Positions 25,776-36,308 of a stretch of DNA of 64,000 nt are shown piece after piece. This DNA is from Mycobacterium sp. (lineage in GTDB: Bacteria; Actinomycetota; Actinomycetes; Mycobacteriales; Mycobacteriaceae), in contig JAKFVT010000008.1 in the NCBI GenBank assembly GCA_021732005.1, positions 56,531-120,530 on the forward strand. Reading direction: 5' to 3'. A model generated the notes under the pieces. That model made no database searches. It worked only from the letters and a program-made list of their open reading frames with translations, and had not been told where the DNA came from. How positions within the stretch are numbered: the first letter of the stretch is position 1; every line of letters begins with the position of its first letter. The position numbers and the translations under genes are program-made.

Positions 25776-27764
25776 TCAGCGTCGGCGCCGGCGCGACCGC
25801 AGGTAGTCGCCCACGACCGCCGCGCCCAGGCCGTCCAGGTCGGGAACCACGACCCGGCCCTCGACGCGGCGAGCGACCTGATCGATGAATCTGGCCAGGC
25901 CGGGGTCGTTGCCGAGTCGGAAGATCGTCACCTGTGCGCCGAGGCGCGCGACCTCGTCGAACCCGCGCACCGTGTGCGCGATGGTCCGCGGATGCGGCGG
26001 GTAGTCAAAGAACACCGACGAACCCTGACCGTCGAAATCCTCCAGGTGCGCCGTGGGCTCACCGTCGGTGACCACCAGCACCACCGGTTGGGCGTTGGGG
26101 TGGCGGCGCAGATGCCGGACCGCCAGCGCCAGCGCGTGGTGCAGGTTGGTGCCCTGCTCGTAGACACCCTCGAGCCCGGTCAGCTCGGCCGCGGTCACGG
26201 TGCGGGCGTAGCGGCCGAAGGCGATGATCTGCAGCGCATCAGAGCGGAACCTGGTGCTCACCAGGTGGTTGAGCGCCAGCGCGGTCTGCTTCATCGGCAG
26301 CCACCGGTTCTCCATCACCATCGAGAACGACGTGTCGACCAGCAGCGCCACCGCCGACTGTGTGCGGGTCTCGGTTTCCGACACCTCGACGTCGTCGACA
26401 CTGATCCGCAGCGGCCCTTCGGTCGGCCCGCCGGCGCGTCGCAGTACCGCGTTGGTCAGGGTGCGGGTGACGTTCCAGGGCTCGGTGTCCCCGAACGCCC
26501 ACGGCCGGGTGGCACCGGTGAGTTCTCCTGCCGCGCCGGCACGACGGGTGTCACGCTCGCCGTGGCGACCCGAAAGCTGTTGGGCGACATCGCGAAGCGC
26601 GGTCTGCCCGAGCTGGCGCATGGCCTTGGGCGACAGCCGCCACTGCCCGTCGGAGCCGCGGTCCAGGAAGCCCTGGTTCATCAGGGCACGTTCCAGTTCG
26701 GCCAGCGTCCGCGCATCGATGGCGGCCTGGTCGCCGAGCTGGCGGGCCAGCGCGTCGAGGTCGACGTCGTCCATGGTGGCACCGGCGTAGCTCTGCGACA
26801 GCTGCTCGGCGAGCTGCTCGAGTTCGGCGATGTCGGCCATCGCCTGGGCGCCCTCCCCCATACCGAACGGGTTGTCGCCGGAGAACTCCGACGAACCGGT
26901 CCAGTCCTCGCCCGGCCGGGCGGCCTGCAGGTGCGAGTCGAGCCGGTTCAGCGCGTTCATCAGTTGCGGCGAACCGAAAGCCTGCTGCGCCAACGCATCC
27001 AGCTCGGCACGCTGGTCGGGCGTGAGGCTGTTGCGGAAGCGCTGCGCGGCGGCGGCCCGCTGGGCGAGCGAATCGAGCAGTTCCTCGACGTTCTTCGGAT
27101 TCTCCGGAAAGTACTGACCGTGCTTGCGCATGAAGTCGTCGAAATCCTGCGCGCTGTCCTCGCCACGAGAATGCTTGTCCAGCAGGTCGTTCAGGTCGTC
27201 GAGCATCTCGTTGACCGCTTGCCGGTCCTCGTCGGTGGCGTTCTCCAGCGCCTGCTTCATGCCGGCGAACCGCTGATCGAGCAGTTCCCGACCGAGCAGA
27301 TCCTTGATCTGCTCGTACTTTTGGCGCGCCTCGGGGCTGCGCCAGTTGTAATCCGACAACTCCTGCACGGCCTTGGCCGGCGACGGTGACAGCGACTCGA
27401 TCTGCAGCTCTTGGAATCGGGCATCGTCGTCCAGGGCGCGCGCCAGTTCCTTGCGCTCGGAGAGCACCGCATCATCGAGCAACTTCTTGATCTCTTGCAG
27501 GGTGCCGTCGAGGTTGTTGCGGTTCAACAGCTCTCGACGTCGACGGTTGACCTCGGCGGCGAGCCGGTCGGCACCCTTGGTGTTCTTCGTTCCGCGCCGC
27601 AACAGTTCGGACAAGGCGCGCCGCGGCGACGTGCCTTCCATGACGTCCTGCCCGATCTGCTCGAGCGCGTCGCGCAGATCCACCGGCGGGGCAAGCGGAT
27701 CAGGGCCCCCGGTATAGGCCGAATACCGGGAGTCGTGTGAGTGTCCCCGATCCGCTTTAGCCAT
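25776..27764 (-). CDS. VWA-domain protein, partner of the MoxR/ChlI ATPase
   Basis: 662 residues, equivalent of Rv0959. Long charged helical N-terminal region (about 20-430, many Glu/Arg/Leu heptads) and a C-terminal von Willebrand A domain from about 465 with a complete metal site D-T-S-F-S (Asp477), a middle Thr in Q-G-T-N-L and V-V-T-D-G-E. No signal peptide or membrane segment. Its start overlaps the ATPase gene by 8 bases. AAA+ MoxR/VWA pairs act as chaperones or chelatase-like machines; the client here is unknown. Confidence 0.85.
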   Translation of the reverse strand: MAKADRGHSHDSRYSAYTGGPDPLAPPVDLRDALEQIGQDVMEGTSPRRALSELLRRGTKNTKGADRLAAEVNRRRRELLNRNNLDGTLQEIKKLLDDAVLSERKELARALDDDARFQELQIESLSPSPAKAVQELSDYNWRSPEARQKYEQIKDLLGRELLDQRFAGMKQALENATDEDRQAVNEMLDDLNDLLDKHSRGEDSAQDFDDFMRKHGQYFPENPKNVEELLDSLAQRAAAAQRFRNSLTPDQRAELDALAQQAFGSPQLMNALNRLDSHLQAARPGEDWTGSSEFSGDNPFGMGEGAQAMADIAELEQLAEQLSQSYAGATMDDVDLDALARQLGDQAAIDARTLAELERALMNQGFLDRGSDGQWRLSPKAMRQLGQTALRDVAQQLSGRHGERDTRRAGAAGELTGATRPWAFGDTEPWNVTRTLTNAVLRRAGGPTEGPLRISVDDVEVSETETRTQSAVALLVDTSFSMVMENRWLPMKQTALALNHLVSTRFRSDALQIIAFGRYARTVTAAELTGLEGVYEQGTNLHHALALAVRHLRRHPNAQPVVLVVTDGEPTAHLEDFDGQGSSVFFDYPPHPRTIAHTVRGFDEVARLGAQVTIFRLGNDPGLARFIDQVARRVEGRVVVPDLDGLGAAVVGDYLRSRRRRR

Positions 27765-29139
27765 AGACGGTTTCGCCTTCGCCCGTCACCTTGTCGATCC
27801 GCTTGGCGAGATACAGTGCCTCCAGCGCCAATTCGAGCGCGGCGGCGCGTTCCCCTTCGGTTTCGGCATCCAGCCGCTTGGCGATCTCGTCGATCACCGG
27901 CAGGTCCGGCAGTGCCGCCAGCACGTCTTTGGCCGCGACCTGCTCACCGGTGGTCACCGCCGAGCCACCCTCGACCGCCGCGACCAGCGTGCCGACATCG
28001 ATGCCGCCCAGCACCCGCTGTGCGGTGTCGGCGGTGGCGCGCCGCAGCAGATGCTCGAGCACCGCCTGCTCGCGACCCTCCTCGCCGGACTCGAACTCCA
28101 GCTTCCCGCGCAGCACGTCGACGATCGTGCCGAGGTCGACGACGCGAGCCACCGGCTCCTCCTCGCCCAGGATCGCGCCGCGGTGGCGGGCCGAGGCGGC
28201 GACGGTCTCGGCGGCGGCGATCGCGAAGCGCGCGGAGACACCGGAACGCTGGTCGACCGAGTTGGACTCGCGCAGATAGCGCGCGAAGCGGGCAATGATT
28301 TGCATCAGGTAGGTCGGAACCTGCGCCGACAGGTGCGCCTCCTGGGTGATCACGCCGACCTCGGCGTCGAGCTCACGCGGGTAGTGGGTGCGGATCTCGG
28401 CACCGAAGCGGTCCTTCAGCGGGGTGATGATGCGCCCGCGGTTGGTGTAGTCCTCAGGGTTGGCGCTGGCGACCACCAGCACGTCCAGCGGCAGCCGCAG
28501 CGTGTAGCCGCGCACCTGGATGTCGCGCTCCTCCATGACGTTGAGCATCGAGACCTGGATGCGCTCGGCCAGATCGGGCAGCTCGTTGACCGCGACGATG
28601 CCGCGATGCGCCCGCGGGATCAGGCCGTAGGCGATGGTCTCCGGGTCACCGAGACTGCGACCCTCGGCGACCTTGATCGGGTCGATGTCACCGACCAGGT
28701 CCGCCACGCTGGTATCCGGGGTGGCCAGCTTCTCGGTGTAGCGCTCGCTGCGGTGGCGCCACTCGATCGGCAGATCGTCACCCGACTCCCCTGCCCGCCG
28801 GATCGACTCCGGCGTGATCGGCGTGTAGGGATGCTCGCCGAGTTCGGATCCGGCGATCACCGGCGTCCACTCGTCGAGCAGATTCTGCAACGAGCGCAGC
28901 AGCCGGGTCTTGCCCTGCCCGCGTTCGCCGAGCAGGACGAAGTCGTGCCCGGCGATCAGTGCCCGCTCCAGCTGCGGCAGCACGGTGTCCTCGAAGCCGA
29001 AAATGCCAGGCCAGACCTCATCTCCGTCGGCCAGCGCGGTCAGGAGGTTCTCCCGGATCTCCTGCTTGACGCTGCGCTCCCGATGACCGGAAGCGCGCAG
29101 TTCGCCAAGAGTGCGGGGGAGGTTGTCAGGTGAAGTCAC
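27757..29139 (-). CDS. MoxR/ChlI-type AAA+ ATPase
   Basis: 460 residues, equivalent of Rv0958 (annotated as a magnesium chelatase subunit). Walker A G-E-R-G-Q-G-K-T at 71-78, Walker B-like I-V-A-V-N-E-L-P-D-L, and sensor S-A-N-P-E-D-Y-T-N-R-G-R. In place of the usual D-E at Walker B there is N-E. No ChlH/BchH gene is nearby, so chlorophyll-type chelation is not implied; paired with the VWA protein it is better read as a MoxR-style chaperone. Confidence 0.87.
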   Translation of the reverse strand: MTSPDNLPRTLGELRASGHRERSVKQEIRENLLTALADGDEVWPGIFGFEDTVLPQLERALIAGHDFVLLGERGQGKTRLLRSLQNLLDEWTPVIAGSELGEHPYTPITPESIRRAGESGDDLPIEWRHRSERYTEKLATPDTSVADLVGDIDPIKVAEGRSLGDPETIAYGLIPRAHRGIVAVNELPDLAERIQVSMLNVMEERDIQVRGYTLRLPLDVLVVASANPEDYTNRGRIITPLKDRFGAEIRTHYPRELDAEVGVITQEAHLSAQVPTYLMQIIARFARYLRESNSVDQRSGVSARFAIAAAETVAASARHRGAILGEEEPVARVVDLGTIVDVLRGKLEFESGEEGREQAVLEHLLRRATADTAQRVLGGIDVGTLVAAVEGGSAVTTGEQVAAKDVLAALPDLPVIDEIAKRLDAETEGERAAALELALEALYLAKRIDKVTGEGETVYG

Positions 29140-29222
29140 CTCTCCACGCTACGACTGCCACGCCACCGAGGCATTACGCGGTCAGCGCAAGGTCATATTT
29201 CGCCCCGCCGGAATACCCGCGG

Positions 29223-30812
29223 TCAGTGCGCGAAGTGCCGGGCCCCGGTGAGGTAAAGCGTGATCCCGGCCTTCGCCGCGGCTTCGGTGACCAGCTCGTC
29301 GCGCATCGATCCGCCGGGGTGCACGACGGCTTTGACACCGGCTGCCGTCAGCGTCTCCAGGCCGTCCGGGAACGGGAAGAACGCGTCGCTGGCCGCCACC
29401 GCACCGCGGACCCGCTCCCCGCCGCGCTCGACCGCCAGCCGCGCCGCGTCGACACGGTTGACCTGGCCCATGCCCACCCCGACCGTGGCGCCGTCGGCGG
29501 CCACCACGATCGCGTTGGACTTCACCGCGCGGCACGTGCGCCAGGCGAACCGCAGGTCGGCCAGTGTTGCCGCGTCCGCCGGGGTGCCGGTCGCCAGAGT
29601 CCAGTTCGCCGGGTCGTCGCCGGGCGCGTCGATCCCGTCGCGCTCCTGGATCAGCAGACCGCCGCTGATCTGGCGCAACTCCGCTCCACCGACCGGCGGC
29701 TGGGCGGCGACGAGCACGCGAATGTTCTTCTTACGGGCCAAGATCTCCACCGCACCGGGCTGATACGCCGGTGCGATGATGACCTCGGTGAAGATCTCCG
29801 AGACGAACTCGGCCATCTCCACCGTGACCTCGGTGTTGGCCGCGATCACCCCGCCGAATGCGCTGAGCGGATCGCATTCGTGGGCCTTGCGGTGCGCATC
29901 GGCCACTGACACCGACGAGATCGCGATGCCGCACGGGTTGGCGTGCTTGATGATGGCGACACAGATCTCCTCGTGATCGAACGCCGCCCGCCACGCCGCA
30001 TCGGCATCGGTGAAGTTGTTGTAGGACATCTCTTTTCCGTGCAGCTGCTCGGCTTGAGCCAGACCCGGCCAGCCGGCCTCGTCGCTGTAGAGCGCGGCCT
30101 GCTGATGCGGGTTCTCGCCGTAGCGCAGCTGCGACGTCCGCCGCCAGGTGCGGCCGAACCACTGCGGCAGGAGTGTCCCCGCATCTTCTTCTGGGCCCTC
30201 CTCGGGGGCCAGCACCGAGCCCATCCAGCCGGCCACCGCAACGTCGTACTCGGCGGTGTGCCGAAAAGCCAGTGCCGCCAACTTCTGTCGCTCGGCGAGC
30301 GTGAAACCACCGGACCGGACCGCGGCCAGAACGCCGTCGTATCCGAGCGGGTCGACGACGACCGCCACGCTGGCATGGTTCTTGGCCGAGGCACGCACCA
30401 TCGAAGGACCGCCGATGTCGATCTGTTCGACGCACTCCTCCACCTCGGCGCCCGAATCGACCGTCTCGGTGAACGGATAGAGGTTGACGACAACGAGATC
30501 GAACGGCTCGATCTTCAGCTCGCCGAGAGCCGCGAGGTGTTCCGGCTTGCGGGTGTCGGCAAGCAGGCCGGCGTGGATGTGCGGGTGCAGAGTCTTGACC
30601 CGGCCGTCGAGCACCTCGGGAAAGCCGGTGACGAACTCCACCGGGGTGACCGGAATGCCTTTGTCGGCAATGGTTTTGGCGGTCGAGCCGGTGGAGACGA
30701 TGGCCACGCCCGCCTCGTGCAGACCCTGCGCGAGCGGGATCAGTCCGCTCTTGTCGTACACGCTGATCAGCGCGCGCCGGATCGGCCTCTTGCCTACAGT
30801 CCCCGCGGTCAT
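29223..30812 (-). CDS. purH: Bifunctional AICAR transformylase / IMP cyclohydrolase
   Basis: 529 residues; last two steps of IMP synthesis. N-terminal MGS-like cyclohydrolase domain ([11 protein letters not shown] ... S-T-G-S-T-A-K) and the transformylase domain with the catalytic K-H-A-N-P-C-G motif; ends Y-L-T-G-A-R-H-F. Overlaps the purN stop by 4 bases and is co-transcribed with it. Equivalent of Rv0957. Confidence 0.97.
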   Translation of the reverse strand: MTAGTVGKRPIRRALISVYDKSGLIPLAQGLHEAGVAIVSTGSTAKTIADKGIPVTPVEFVTGFPEVLDGRVKTLHPHIHAGLLADTRKPEHLAALGELKIEPFDLVVVNLYPFTETVDSGAEVEECVEQIDIGGPSMVRASAKNHASVAVVVDPLGYDGVLAAVRSGGFTLAERQKLAALAFRHTAEYDVAVAGWMGSVLAPEEGPEEDAGTLLPQWFGRTWRRTSQLRYGENPHQQAALYSDEAGWPGLAQAEQLHGKEMSYNNFTDADAAWRAAFDHEEICVAIIKHANPCGIAISSVSVADAHRKAHECDPLSAFGGVIAANTEVTVEMAEFVSEIFTEVIIAPAYQPGAVEILARKKNIRVLVAAQPPVGGAELRQISGGLLIQERDGIDAPGDDPANWTLATGTPADAATLADLRFAWRTCRAVKSNAIVVAADGATVGVGMGQVNRVDAARLAVERGGERVRGAVAASDAFFPFPDGLETLTAAGVKAVVHPGGSMRDELVTEAAAKAGITLYLTGARHFAH

Positions 30813-31438
30813 CCTATGGTCGCCTTTCTGCCACTCCAGGTCACGCCGCGCTGAGCCAGCGCGGCCAGCACATCCACCAACAGCCGCCGTTCGGTGACCT
30901 TGATGCGTTCGTGCAACGTGTCTTCGTTGTCATCGTCGAGAATCTCGATGGGTTCCTGAGCCAGGATCGGGCCGGTGTCCACGCCGGCGTCCACCAGATG
31001 CACCGTGCAACCGGTGACCTTGACCCCGTAGGCCAGCGCGTCGGGCACCGCGTGAGCGCCCGGAAACGCCGGAAGCAGCGCAGGGTGAGTGTTGACGACG
31101 CGCCCCAGGAATCGTGAAAGGAATTCCGGTCCAAGTATTTTCATGAATCCGGCCGACACGATCAGGTCGGGACGGTGCGCTTCGGTGGCATCGGCGATCG
31201 CGGTGTCCCAGTCGGCGCGGCTCGGATGGTCCTTCAGCCGCACGCGGAACGTGGGAATCGACGCGGCCTGCGCAATCTCGACGGCGCGGCAGTCGCGGTC
31301 CACCCCGACCGCGGCGACCCGCGCGGGATAGTCGCCGACGGCCGCGCTCAGCAGCGACTGCAGCAACGATCCGGTTCCCGAGGCCAGGACGACGAGGCGC
31401 GCCGGCGCACTCGGCGGTATGTGGATCGGATGCTGCAC
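30809..31438 (-). CDS. purN: Phosphoribosylglycinamide formyltransferase
   Basis: 209 residues. Formyl-THF-dependent [17 protein letters not shown], catalytic Asn and His in [16 protein letters not shown], and Asp in [13 protein letters not shown] start at 31438, followed by purH. Equivalent of Rv0956. Confidence 0.96.
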   Translation of the reverse strand: MQHPIHIPPSAPARLVVLASGTGSLLQSLLSAAVGDYPARVAAVGVDRDCRAVEIAQAASIPTFRVRLKDHPSRADWDTAIADATEAHRPDLIVSAGFMKILGPEFLSRFLGRVVNTHPALLPAFPGAHAVPDALAYGVKVTGCTVHLVDAGVDTGPILAQEPIEILDDDNEDTLHERIKVTERRLLVDVLAALAQRGVTWSGRKATIG

Positions 31439-31522
31439 GGCGATGAGCCTAACCGAGCGTGTTTGTGCCTACCGGCCGCCGGGCACCCGAGGTTCACCGA
31501 CGAGTTTTGAGGAGCATCGCCA

Positions 31523-31777
31523 ATGTCGATCTGCGACACGTGCGGAAACGATTACGACAAGGCGTTCACCGTTACCTTCTCCGACGGGCGAACCGCGACC
31601 TTCGACAGTGTGGAATGCGCGGCGGTCGAGCTGGCCCCGGCGTGCGCGCACTGCGGGTGCCGCATCCTGGGCCACGGCATTGAGACCGAGGACGCGATCT
31701 TCTGTTGCGCGCATTGCGCGCGTAAGTCGAGCAACGCCGACGTCAATGACCGCTGGCCGGTGCCGGCCGGCGCTTAG
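31523..31777 (+). CDS. Small Cys-rich, probably zinc-binding protein
   Basis: 84 residues with three cysteine groups: C-D-T-C near the start, C-A-H-C-G-C in the middle and C-C-A-H-C near the end, a rubredoxin- or zinc-ribbon-like pattern. GAGGAG lies 9 bases before the ATG. Its end overlaps that of the convergent perM gene by 4 bases. Function unknown; metal binding is inferred. Confidence 0.8.
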   Translation: MSICDTCGNDYDKAFTVTFSDGRTATFDSVECAAVELAPACAHCGCRILGHGIETEDAIFCCAHCARKSSNADVNDRWPVPAGA

Positions 31778-33168
31778 CGTTCGGCGGGTCCGGTCTCGAT
31801 GTCGTCGTCGACGACCATCAGATCCTCGACGTCTTCCAGATCGGGTGCCGGCCTGACCGGCGGCGGCGGGGCCGGTTCAGGCTCGGGTTCGGCCTCGGGT
31901 CCCACGTCGGGCTCGGCTGCCATGTCCGGGATGGGCGTGGTGAGCGCCTCGTCGTCGTCAGCGAGGTCGCTGTCGAAGAGCGGTTCGTCGCCGGGCGCGG
32001 CCGGAGCCGGCGGCTTCACCCGTTTCGGACGGCGCCGCACGCCGCCGGTCAGCACCACGGTCAGCGCACCGATGGCGAAGAACCAGAAGAACACCGCCGG
32101 ACCGAAGGTGCTCTGCTCCACCCCGACGTCGCCGAAATTGCCGAGCTGTCCACCACCGGCGTAACCAAGGACGGCCATGATCACGGCCGCCAGCAGCGAT
32201 GCGACCGCCACTTTCGCCAGAGCCGTCGGCCAGGGCAGCGGCCTGCGCGCGCACTGCTGCCCAACCGCCACCCCGGATGCGGCACCGACGATCAGCAGCG
32301 CAACCCACACCGGCCCGAGCGGCGGCGTCGGCACCGCGGCCAGGATCGGCACCGCCGGGATGTCACCGCCGAAGACGGTGAACGAACTGAACGTGGCGAA
32401 CCCGATATGGGCGCTCGATCCGACCGCCATCGCCGAGGTGCCGACGATCACATTGGGCACGTACAGGGCGGACAACAACGTGAGGCTGAGCTGCCCGAAC
32501 AGCGAATCGGTGACCGCGTACAGCTCGTGCATGGTGCCCCAGTGCACGACCAGCGACACCGCAGTGACCGCACCGGACAGTCCCAGCAGTGCCAGCAGGC
32601 CCGCCATGGCGGCCCGCACGGTGTCGCCGAGCCACAGCGGTAACCGCAGGGCCGTCAGCGCCCGCCAGCCCACCTGCGAGCCGACCCCGATCAGCGCTCC
32701 GATGCCGTGCACCGCCAGCACTCCGGAGAATGCGCGAAGCGCGCTCGGGGTCTGCAGCTCGGTGATCACCGACGAGGCGTCATGGATCACGGCCAGCGCG
32801 ATCGCCGCGAACAGCAGCGGGCCGCCGATGGCCGACGCGACGATCCACCGGGTTACGAACCAGGAGGCGCGCGGTGAGGTCGCGTGCGCGCATGCGCGTG
32901 CGGTGCCCGCGACCATCAACAACACCGGCAACAGCGGCAACACCGCAAGCTGATGCCCGGCGATCGAGATGGGCACCTGGTGCACGGCCAGCCACATGCT
33001 GGCGATCGCACCCAGTGTGCCCGTCATATCGCTGTTGGCGATGACGAGCTGCAGCAGGGTCACCGCGGCGATCACCACCAGGGCGACCACCGACGGGCCG
33101 AACGCAACCCGGACCAGGTCACGCGCTTGGCGCGCGCCGACTGGCCGCTTGTCCTCCATCCGTGTCAC
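31774..33168 (-). CDS. perM: PerM-like membrane protein (cell division)
   Basis: 464 residues, equivalent of Rv0955 (455 residues). About eight or more membrane segments fill the first 390 residues; the last 75 are a cytoplasmic acidic, Pro/Glu-rich tail. PerM in M. tuberculosis stabilises FtsB and is needed for division under Mg-limited and host conditions. GTG at 33168 or ATG at 33159 could be the start; neither has a strong ribosome site. The gene lies next to the Rv0954-like gene, also linked to division. Confidence 0.85.
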   Translation of the reverse strand: MTRMEDKRPVGARQARDLVRVAFGPSVVALVVIAAVTLLQLVIANSDMTGTLGAIASMWLAVHQVPISIAGHQLAVLPLLPVLLMVAGTARACAHATSPRASWFVTRWIVASAIGGPLLFAAIALAVIHDASSVITELQTPSALRAFSGVLAVHGIGALIGVGSQVGWRALTALRLPLWLGDTVRAAMAGLLALLGLSGAVTAVSLVVHWGTMHELYAVTDSLFGQLSLTLLSALYVPNVIVGTSAMAVGSSAHIGFATFSSFTVFGGDIPAVPILAAVPTPPLGPVWVALLIVGAASGVAVGQQCARRPLPWPTALAKVAVASLLAAVIMAVLGYAGGGQLGNFGDVGVEQSTFGPAVFFWFFAIGALTVVLTGGVRRRPKRVKPPAPAAPGDEPLFDSDLADDDEALTTPIPDMAAEPDVGPEAEPEPEPAPPPPVRPAPDLEDVEDLMVVDDDIETGPAER

Positions 33169-33208
33169 TCGACGCGCCGGTCAGGCGTGGTGCGCGAAGA
33201 GCGCCCGG

Positions 33209-34015
33209 TTAGGACGGGCTCTGACCCGACGGCGACGATGACGGCGCCTGGGGCTGCTGCTGTTCGGGCTGGCCGGTGGGCTGCTGGCCCGAGCCGCTCG
33301 ACGGCGGCGGGCTGAAGCTCGGGAAACCGGTCGGCGGGGTGGGCGGACCGCTCTGCGCGCCGCCGAAGTTCGACGGACCGGACGGGTAGCCGCCGCCGTA
33401 CTGGGACGGGTAATTCGGCCGCGGCGGAAGTCCCTGCGGCGGGCCCTGCGGACCGGGCTGGCCGTAGTAGCCGCCGGGAGGCGGGCCGTACTGACCGAAC
33501 TGTTCGTAGCGGGGCCGGGGCGCCGGCGCGGTGATGATGCCGGCCTCCAGCAGCAGGGCCGCCACCGCGGCGATGGCCTGCAGCAGGGTGAAGGCGAGCA
33601 GCAGCCACAGCCCCCAGCCGACGGAGAAGCCGGTCGGCTTGCTGATGACCTGAGCGATCGCCATCAGCACTGCGATCACCGATGCGGTGGCGATGACGCC
33701 GCCGTAGTCCCGGGCCTTCGGCAGCAGGGCAGCAGCCGCGAGCAGCGCGGCAACCAGCGTCGCGACCACCGGGTAGCCGCCGCCACCGCCGGTCAACTCG
33801 GCGCCCCCGAAGGGACCGAGGTCGGCGTGGACCGTCAGAATCGGCCCGAAGCTGGCGAGGTACGCCGCCAGGCCCAGCACGATGGCGGCGACGTTCAGGT
33901 ACTGCGGCAGCTTGCTCGGTCCGGCCTCGGCCGGCGCGAACGACGATGTAGGCGCTCCGTAGGGACCGGTCGGCTGCGACGGTTGGTAGCCCGGATTGGT
34001 GGGCGGATAAGTCAT
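33209..34015 (-). CDS. Rv0954-like membrane protein of the division complex
   Basis: 268 residues. Pro/Tyr/Gln-rich cytoplasmic head, four membrane segments between about 38 and 170, then a long Pro/Gly/Gln/Ser tail with repeated G-Y-Y-G-Q-P and P-P-x-G motifs. Rv0954 has the same plan (DUF5336) and was reported as part of the mycobacterial division complex. AAGGAGAG before the ATG at 34015 fixes the start. Confidence 0.85.
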   Translation of the reverse strand: MTYPPTNPGYQPSQPTGPYGAPTSSFAPAEAGPSKLPQYLNVAAIVLGLAAYLASFGPILTVHADLGPFGGAELTGGGGGYPVVATLVAALLAAAALLPKARDYGGVIATASVIAVLMAIAQVISKPTGFSVGWGLWLLLAFTLLQAIAAVAALLLEAGIITAPAPRPRYEQFGQYGPPPGGYYGQPGPQGPPQGLPPRPNYPSQYGGGYPSGPSNFGGAQSGPPTPPTGFPSFSPPPSSGSGQQPTGQPEQQQPQAPSSSPSGQSPS

Positions 34016-34184
34016 GGCCTCTCCTTCAGCCTTGTCACGCCGCGCATCCCCCGCGGCGCTGCGTCGGTTGTGGCTCGCGAACGGACCCGCAGGTCGGCGT
34101 TCGCACACCACGCTATCGCACAGCGCCGCGGCCACCGCGACCATCGGCGTGTCACACAGGCAGTTGGTAACCGGCCGTCACGGC

Positions 34185-35315
34185 TCAGGCGGAGGCTTGG
34201 AGCGGTGCCGCGATCGAATCGCTTTCGGCTGCTTCGATTTCACGCACCAGCGGCAACACCCGCGCGCCGAAGTACTCGATCTCCTCCTGGAAGTGCAGGA
34301 AGCCACCGAGGATGAGGTCCACTCCGCGCTTGCGGTAGGCGGAAATCCGCTCGGCGATCTGCTCGGGGGTTCCGATCAACTGGGTGCGGAAGCCGTCGTT
34401 GTATTGGACGAGGTCTTCGTAGGTCGAGTCGGCCCACATCCCGCGCTTGTCGGCGGTCGAGGCGCCGGCCTGCTGCACGGCGGCGTGGAAACCTTCGACC
34501 GCCGGCTTGTTGGCCTTGGCGATGATCTCCCGAAGGACTTCCTTCGCCTCCTTCTCGGTGTCCCTGGCGATGATGAAGCCGTTGAGTCCGAACTTGACCT
34601 CCCGGTTGGCGTCGCGGGCGTGGTCGCGAACCTCGACGAGTTGCTCGGTGACGCCGTCGAAATGCTTGCCGTTGGAGAAGTACCAGTCGGCGTAGTAACC
34701 CCCGTTTCGGCGGGCGGCGGTGGAGTTGCCGCCCTGGAAGATCTCCGGGTTGGGACGTTGCGGTGTGTTGAGCGGCTTTGGCTTCAGGGTGAAGTCGTGG
34801 ATGCGGTAGAAGTCACCGCGGAAATCCACCTCGTCTTCGGTCCAGATCTTGCGCAGCACCTGCAGGAATTCGGCGGTCCGGCGGTAACGCTCGTCGTGCT
34901 CGAGCCAGGGCTCACCGAGGTGGGTGAATTCGTCCTTGAACCAGCCGGACACCACGTTGACTGCGAAGCGGCCACCGGACAGGTGGTCGGCGGTGGCGCC
35001 GAGCTTGGCCAGCACCCCGGGTTGCCACAGGCCGGGGTGGACCGCGGCGATGAGCTTGAGCCGCTCGGTGGCCAGCAACAGTGCCAGCGAGAAGCTGGTC
35101 GATTCGTGCTGGAATTCGGCGCCGTAGCTGGCCTCGTAGCGGACCTGCGACAGTGCGTACTCGAAGCCGTTGTTCTCGGCGGTCTGTGCGAGCTTGACGT
35201 TGTATTCGTAGTTCCAGTCGGTGCGTTGCTCGATGGTGCTGGTGACAAGGCCACCACTGACGTTGGGCACCCAGTAGGCGAATTTCACGTGCTCGGCGAT
35301 ACGTTCGGTCGTCAT
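34185..35315 (-). CDS. SfnG-like FMNH2-dependent monooxygenase
   Basis: 376 residues, luciferase-like fold. The opening K-F-A-Y-W-V-P-N-V-S-G-G-L-V, N-G-F-E-Y-A-L-S-Q-V-R and G-W-F-K-D-E-F-T are hallmarks of the SfnG/alkanesulfonate-monooxygenase group, which cleaves dimethyl sulfone or sulfonates under sulfur limitation. Substrate is inferred, not shown. The start is unclear: ATGs at 35315 and 35324 both lack a Shine-Dalgarno sequence, and a reading frame continues upstream. No equivalent is known to me at this place in M. tuberculosis. Confidence 0.82.
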   Translation of the reverse strand: MTTERIAEHVKFAYWVPNVSGGLVTSTIEQRTDWNYEYNVKLAQTAENNGFEYALSQVRYEASYGAEFQHESTSFSLALLLATERLKLIAAVHPGLWQPGVLAKLGATADHLSGGRFAVNVVSGWFKDEFTHLGEPWLEHDERYRRTAEFLQVLRKIWTEDEVDFRGDFYRIHDFTLKPKPLNTPQRPNPEIFQGGNSTAARRNGGYYADWYFSNGKHFDGVTEQLVEVRDHARDANREVKFGLNGFIIARDTEKEAKEVLREIIAKANKPAVEGFHAAVQQAGASTADKRGMWADSTYEDLVQYNDGFRTQLIGTPEQIAERISAYRKRGVDLILGGFLHFQEEIEYFGARVLPLVREIEAAESDSIAAPLQASA

Positions 35316-35456
35316 GGTTTGCATGCTTGCGACGACCGTCGGCGGGGTCACCCCTTTTACTCGCCGAGAGTAGAGAGGTAACTCGCAGAGAGTGCAGATG
35401 TCGCCCACTGGGACGCCGCCTTGCTCGGGGTTGGGCAACTCGTTCTAATGCAGCCC

Positions 35457-36305
35457 ATGGATTACGGGCTCGTTCTGTTCACCAGTGACCGCGGCATCGC
35501 CCCGGCGGCAGCAGCCAAACTCGCCGATGACCATGGCTTCAAGACGTTCTACGTGCCCGAGCACACGCACATCCCGGTCAAGCGCGAGGCCGCCCACCCC
35601 ACCACCGGTGACGAGTCACTGCCCGACGACCGCTACATGCGCACCCTGGATCCGTGGGTCAGCCTGGGTACCGCGGCCGCGGTGACCTCAACGGTGCGGC
35701 TGTCCACCGCGGTGGCGCTGCCCGTCGAGCACGACTGCATCACCCTCGCGAAATCGATTGCCACCCTTGATCATTTGTCCGGCGGCCGGGTCAGCCTGGG
35801 TGTCGGGTTCGGTTGGAACACCGACGAGCTGATGGACCACAACGTGCCGCCGGGTCGCCGTCGCACGATGCTGCGCGAGTACATCGAGGCCATGCGCGAA
35901 CTCTGGACGAAGGAAGAGGCCGAATACGACGGCGAATTCGTCAAGTTCGGCCCGAGCTGGGCCTGGCCCAAGCCGGTTCAGTCGCACATCCCGGTGCTCG
36001 TCGGCGCGGCCGGTACCGAGAAGAACTTCAAGTGGATCGCCCGCTCCGCCGACGGCTGGATCACCACGCCGCGTGACTTCGACATCGACCAGCCCGTGAA
36101 GTTGCTCCAGGACACCTGGGCCGCGGCCGGCCGCGACGGTGCTCCGCAGATCGTGGCGCTCGACTTCAAGCCGGTGCCCGAGAAGTTGGCGCACTGGAAG
36201 GACATTGGCGTCACCGAGGTGCTGTTCGGCCTGCCGGACAAGCCGGGCGACGAGGTCGCTGCCTACGTGGAGCGATTGGCGGGCAAGCTCGCCGACATGG
36301 CCTGA
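35457..36305 (+). CDS. LLM-class flavin/F420-dependent oxidoreductase (Rv0953c equivalent)
   Basis: 282 residues from ATG at 35457, the same length as Rv0953c. Luciferase-like barrel with D-H-L-S-G-G-R-V-S-L-G-V-G-F-G-W and I-P-V-L-V-G-A-A-G. Many mycobacterial members use F420 rather than FMN; the cofactor cannot be settled here. Divergent from the SfnG-like gene across 141 bases, so the two may share a control region. Confidence 0.87.
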   Translation: MDYGLVLFTSDRGIAPAAAAKLADDHGFKTFYVPEHTHIPVKREAAHPTTGDESLPDDRYMRTLDPWVSLGTAAAVTSTVRLSTAVALPVEHDCITLAKSIATLDHLSGGRVSLGVGFGWNTDELMDHNVPPGRRRTMLREYIEAMRELWTKEEAEYDGEFVKFGPSWAWPKPVQSHIPVLVGAAGTEKNFKWIARSADGWITTPRDFDIDQPVKLLQDTWAAAGRDGAPQIVALDFKPVPEKLAHWKDIGVTEVLFGLPDKPGDEVAAYVERLAGKLADMA

Positions 36306-36308
36306 CGT

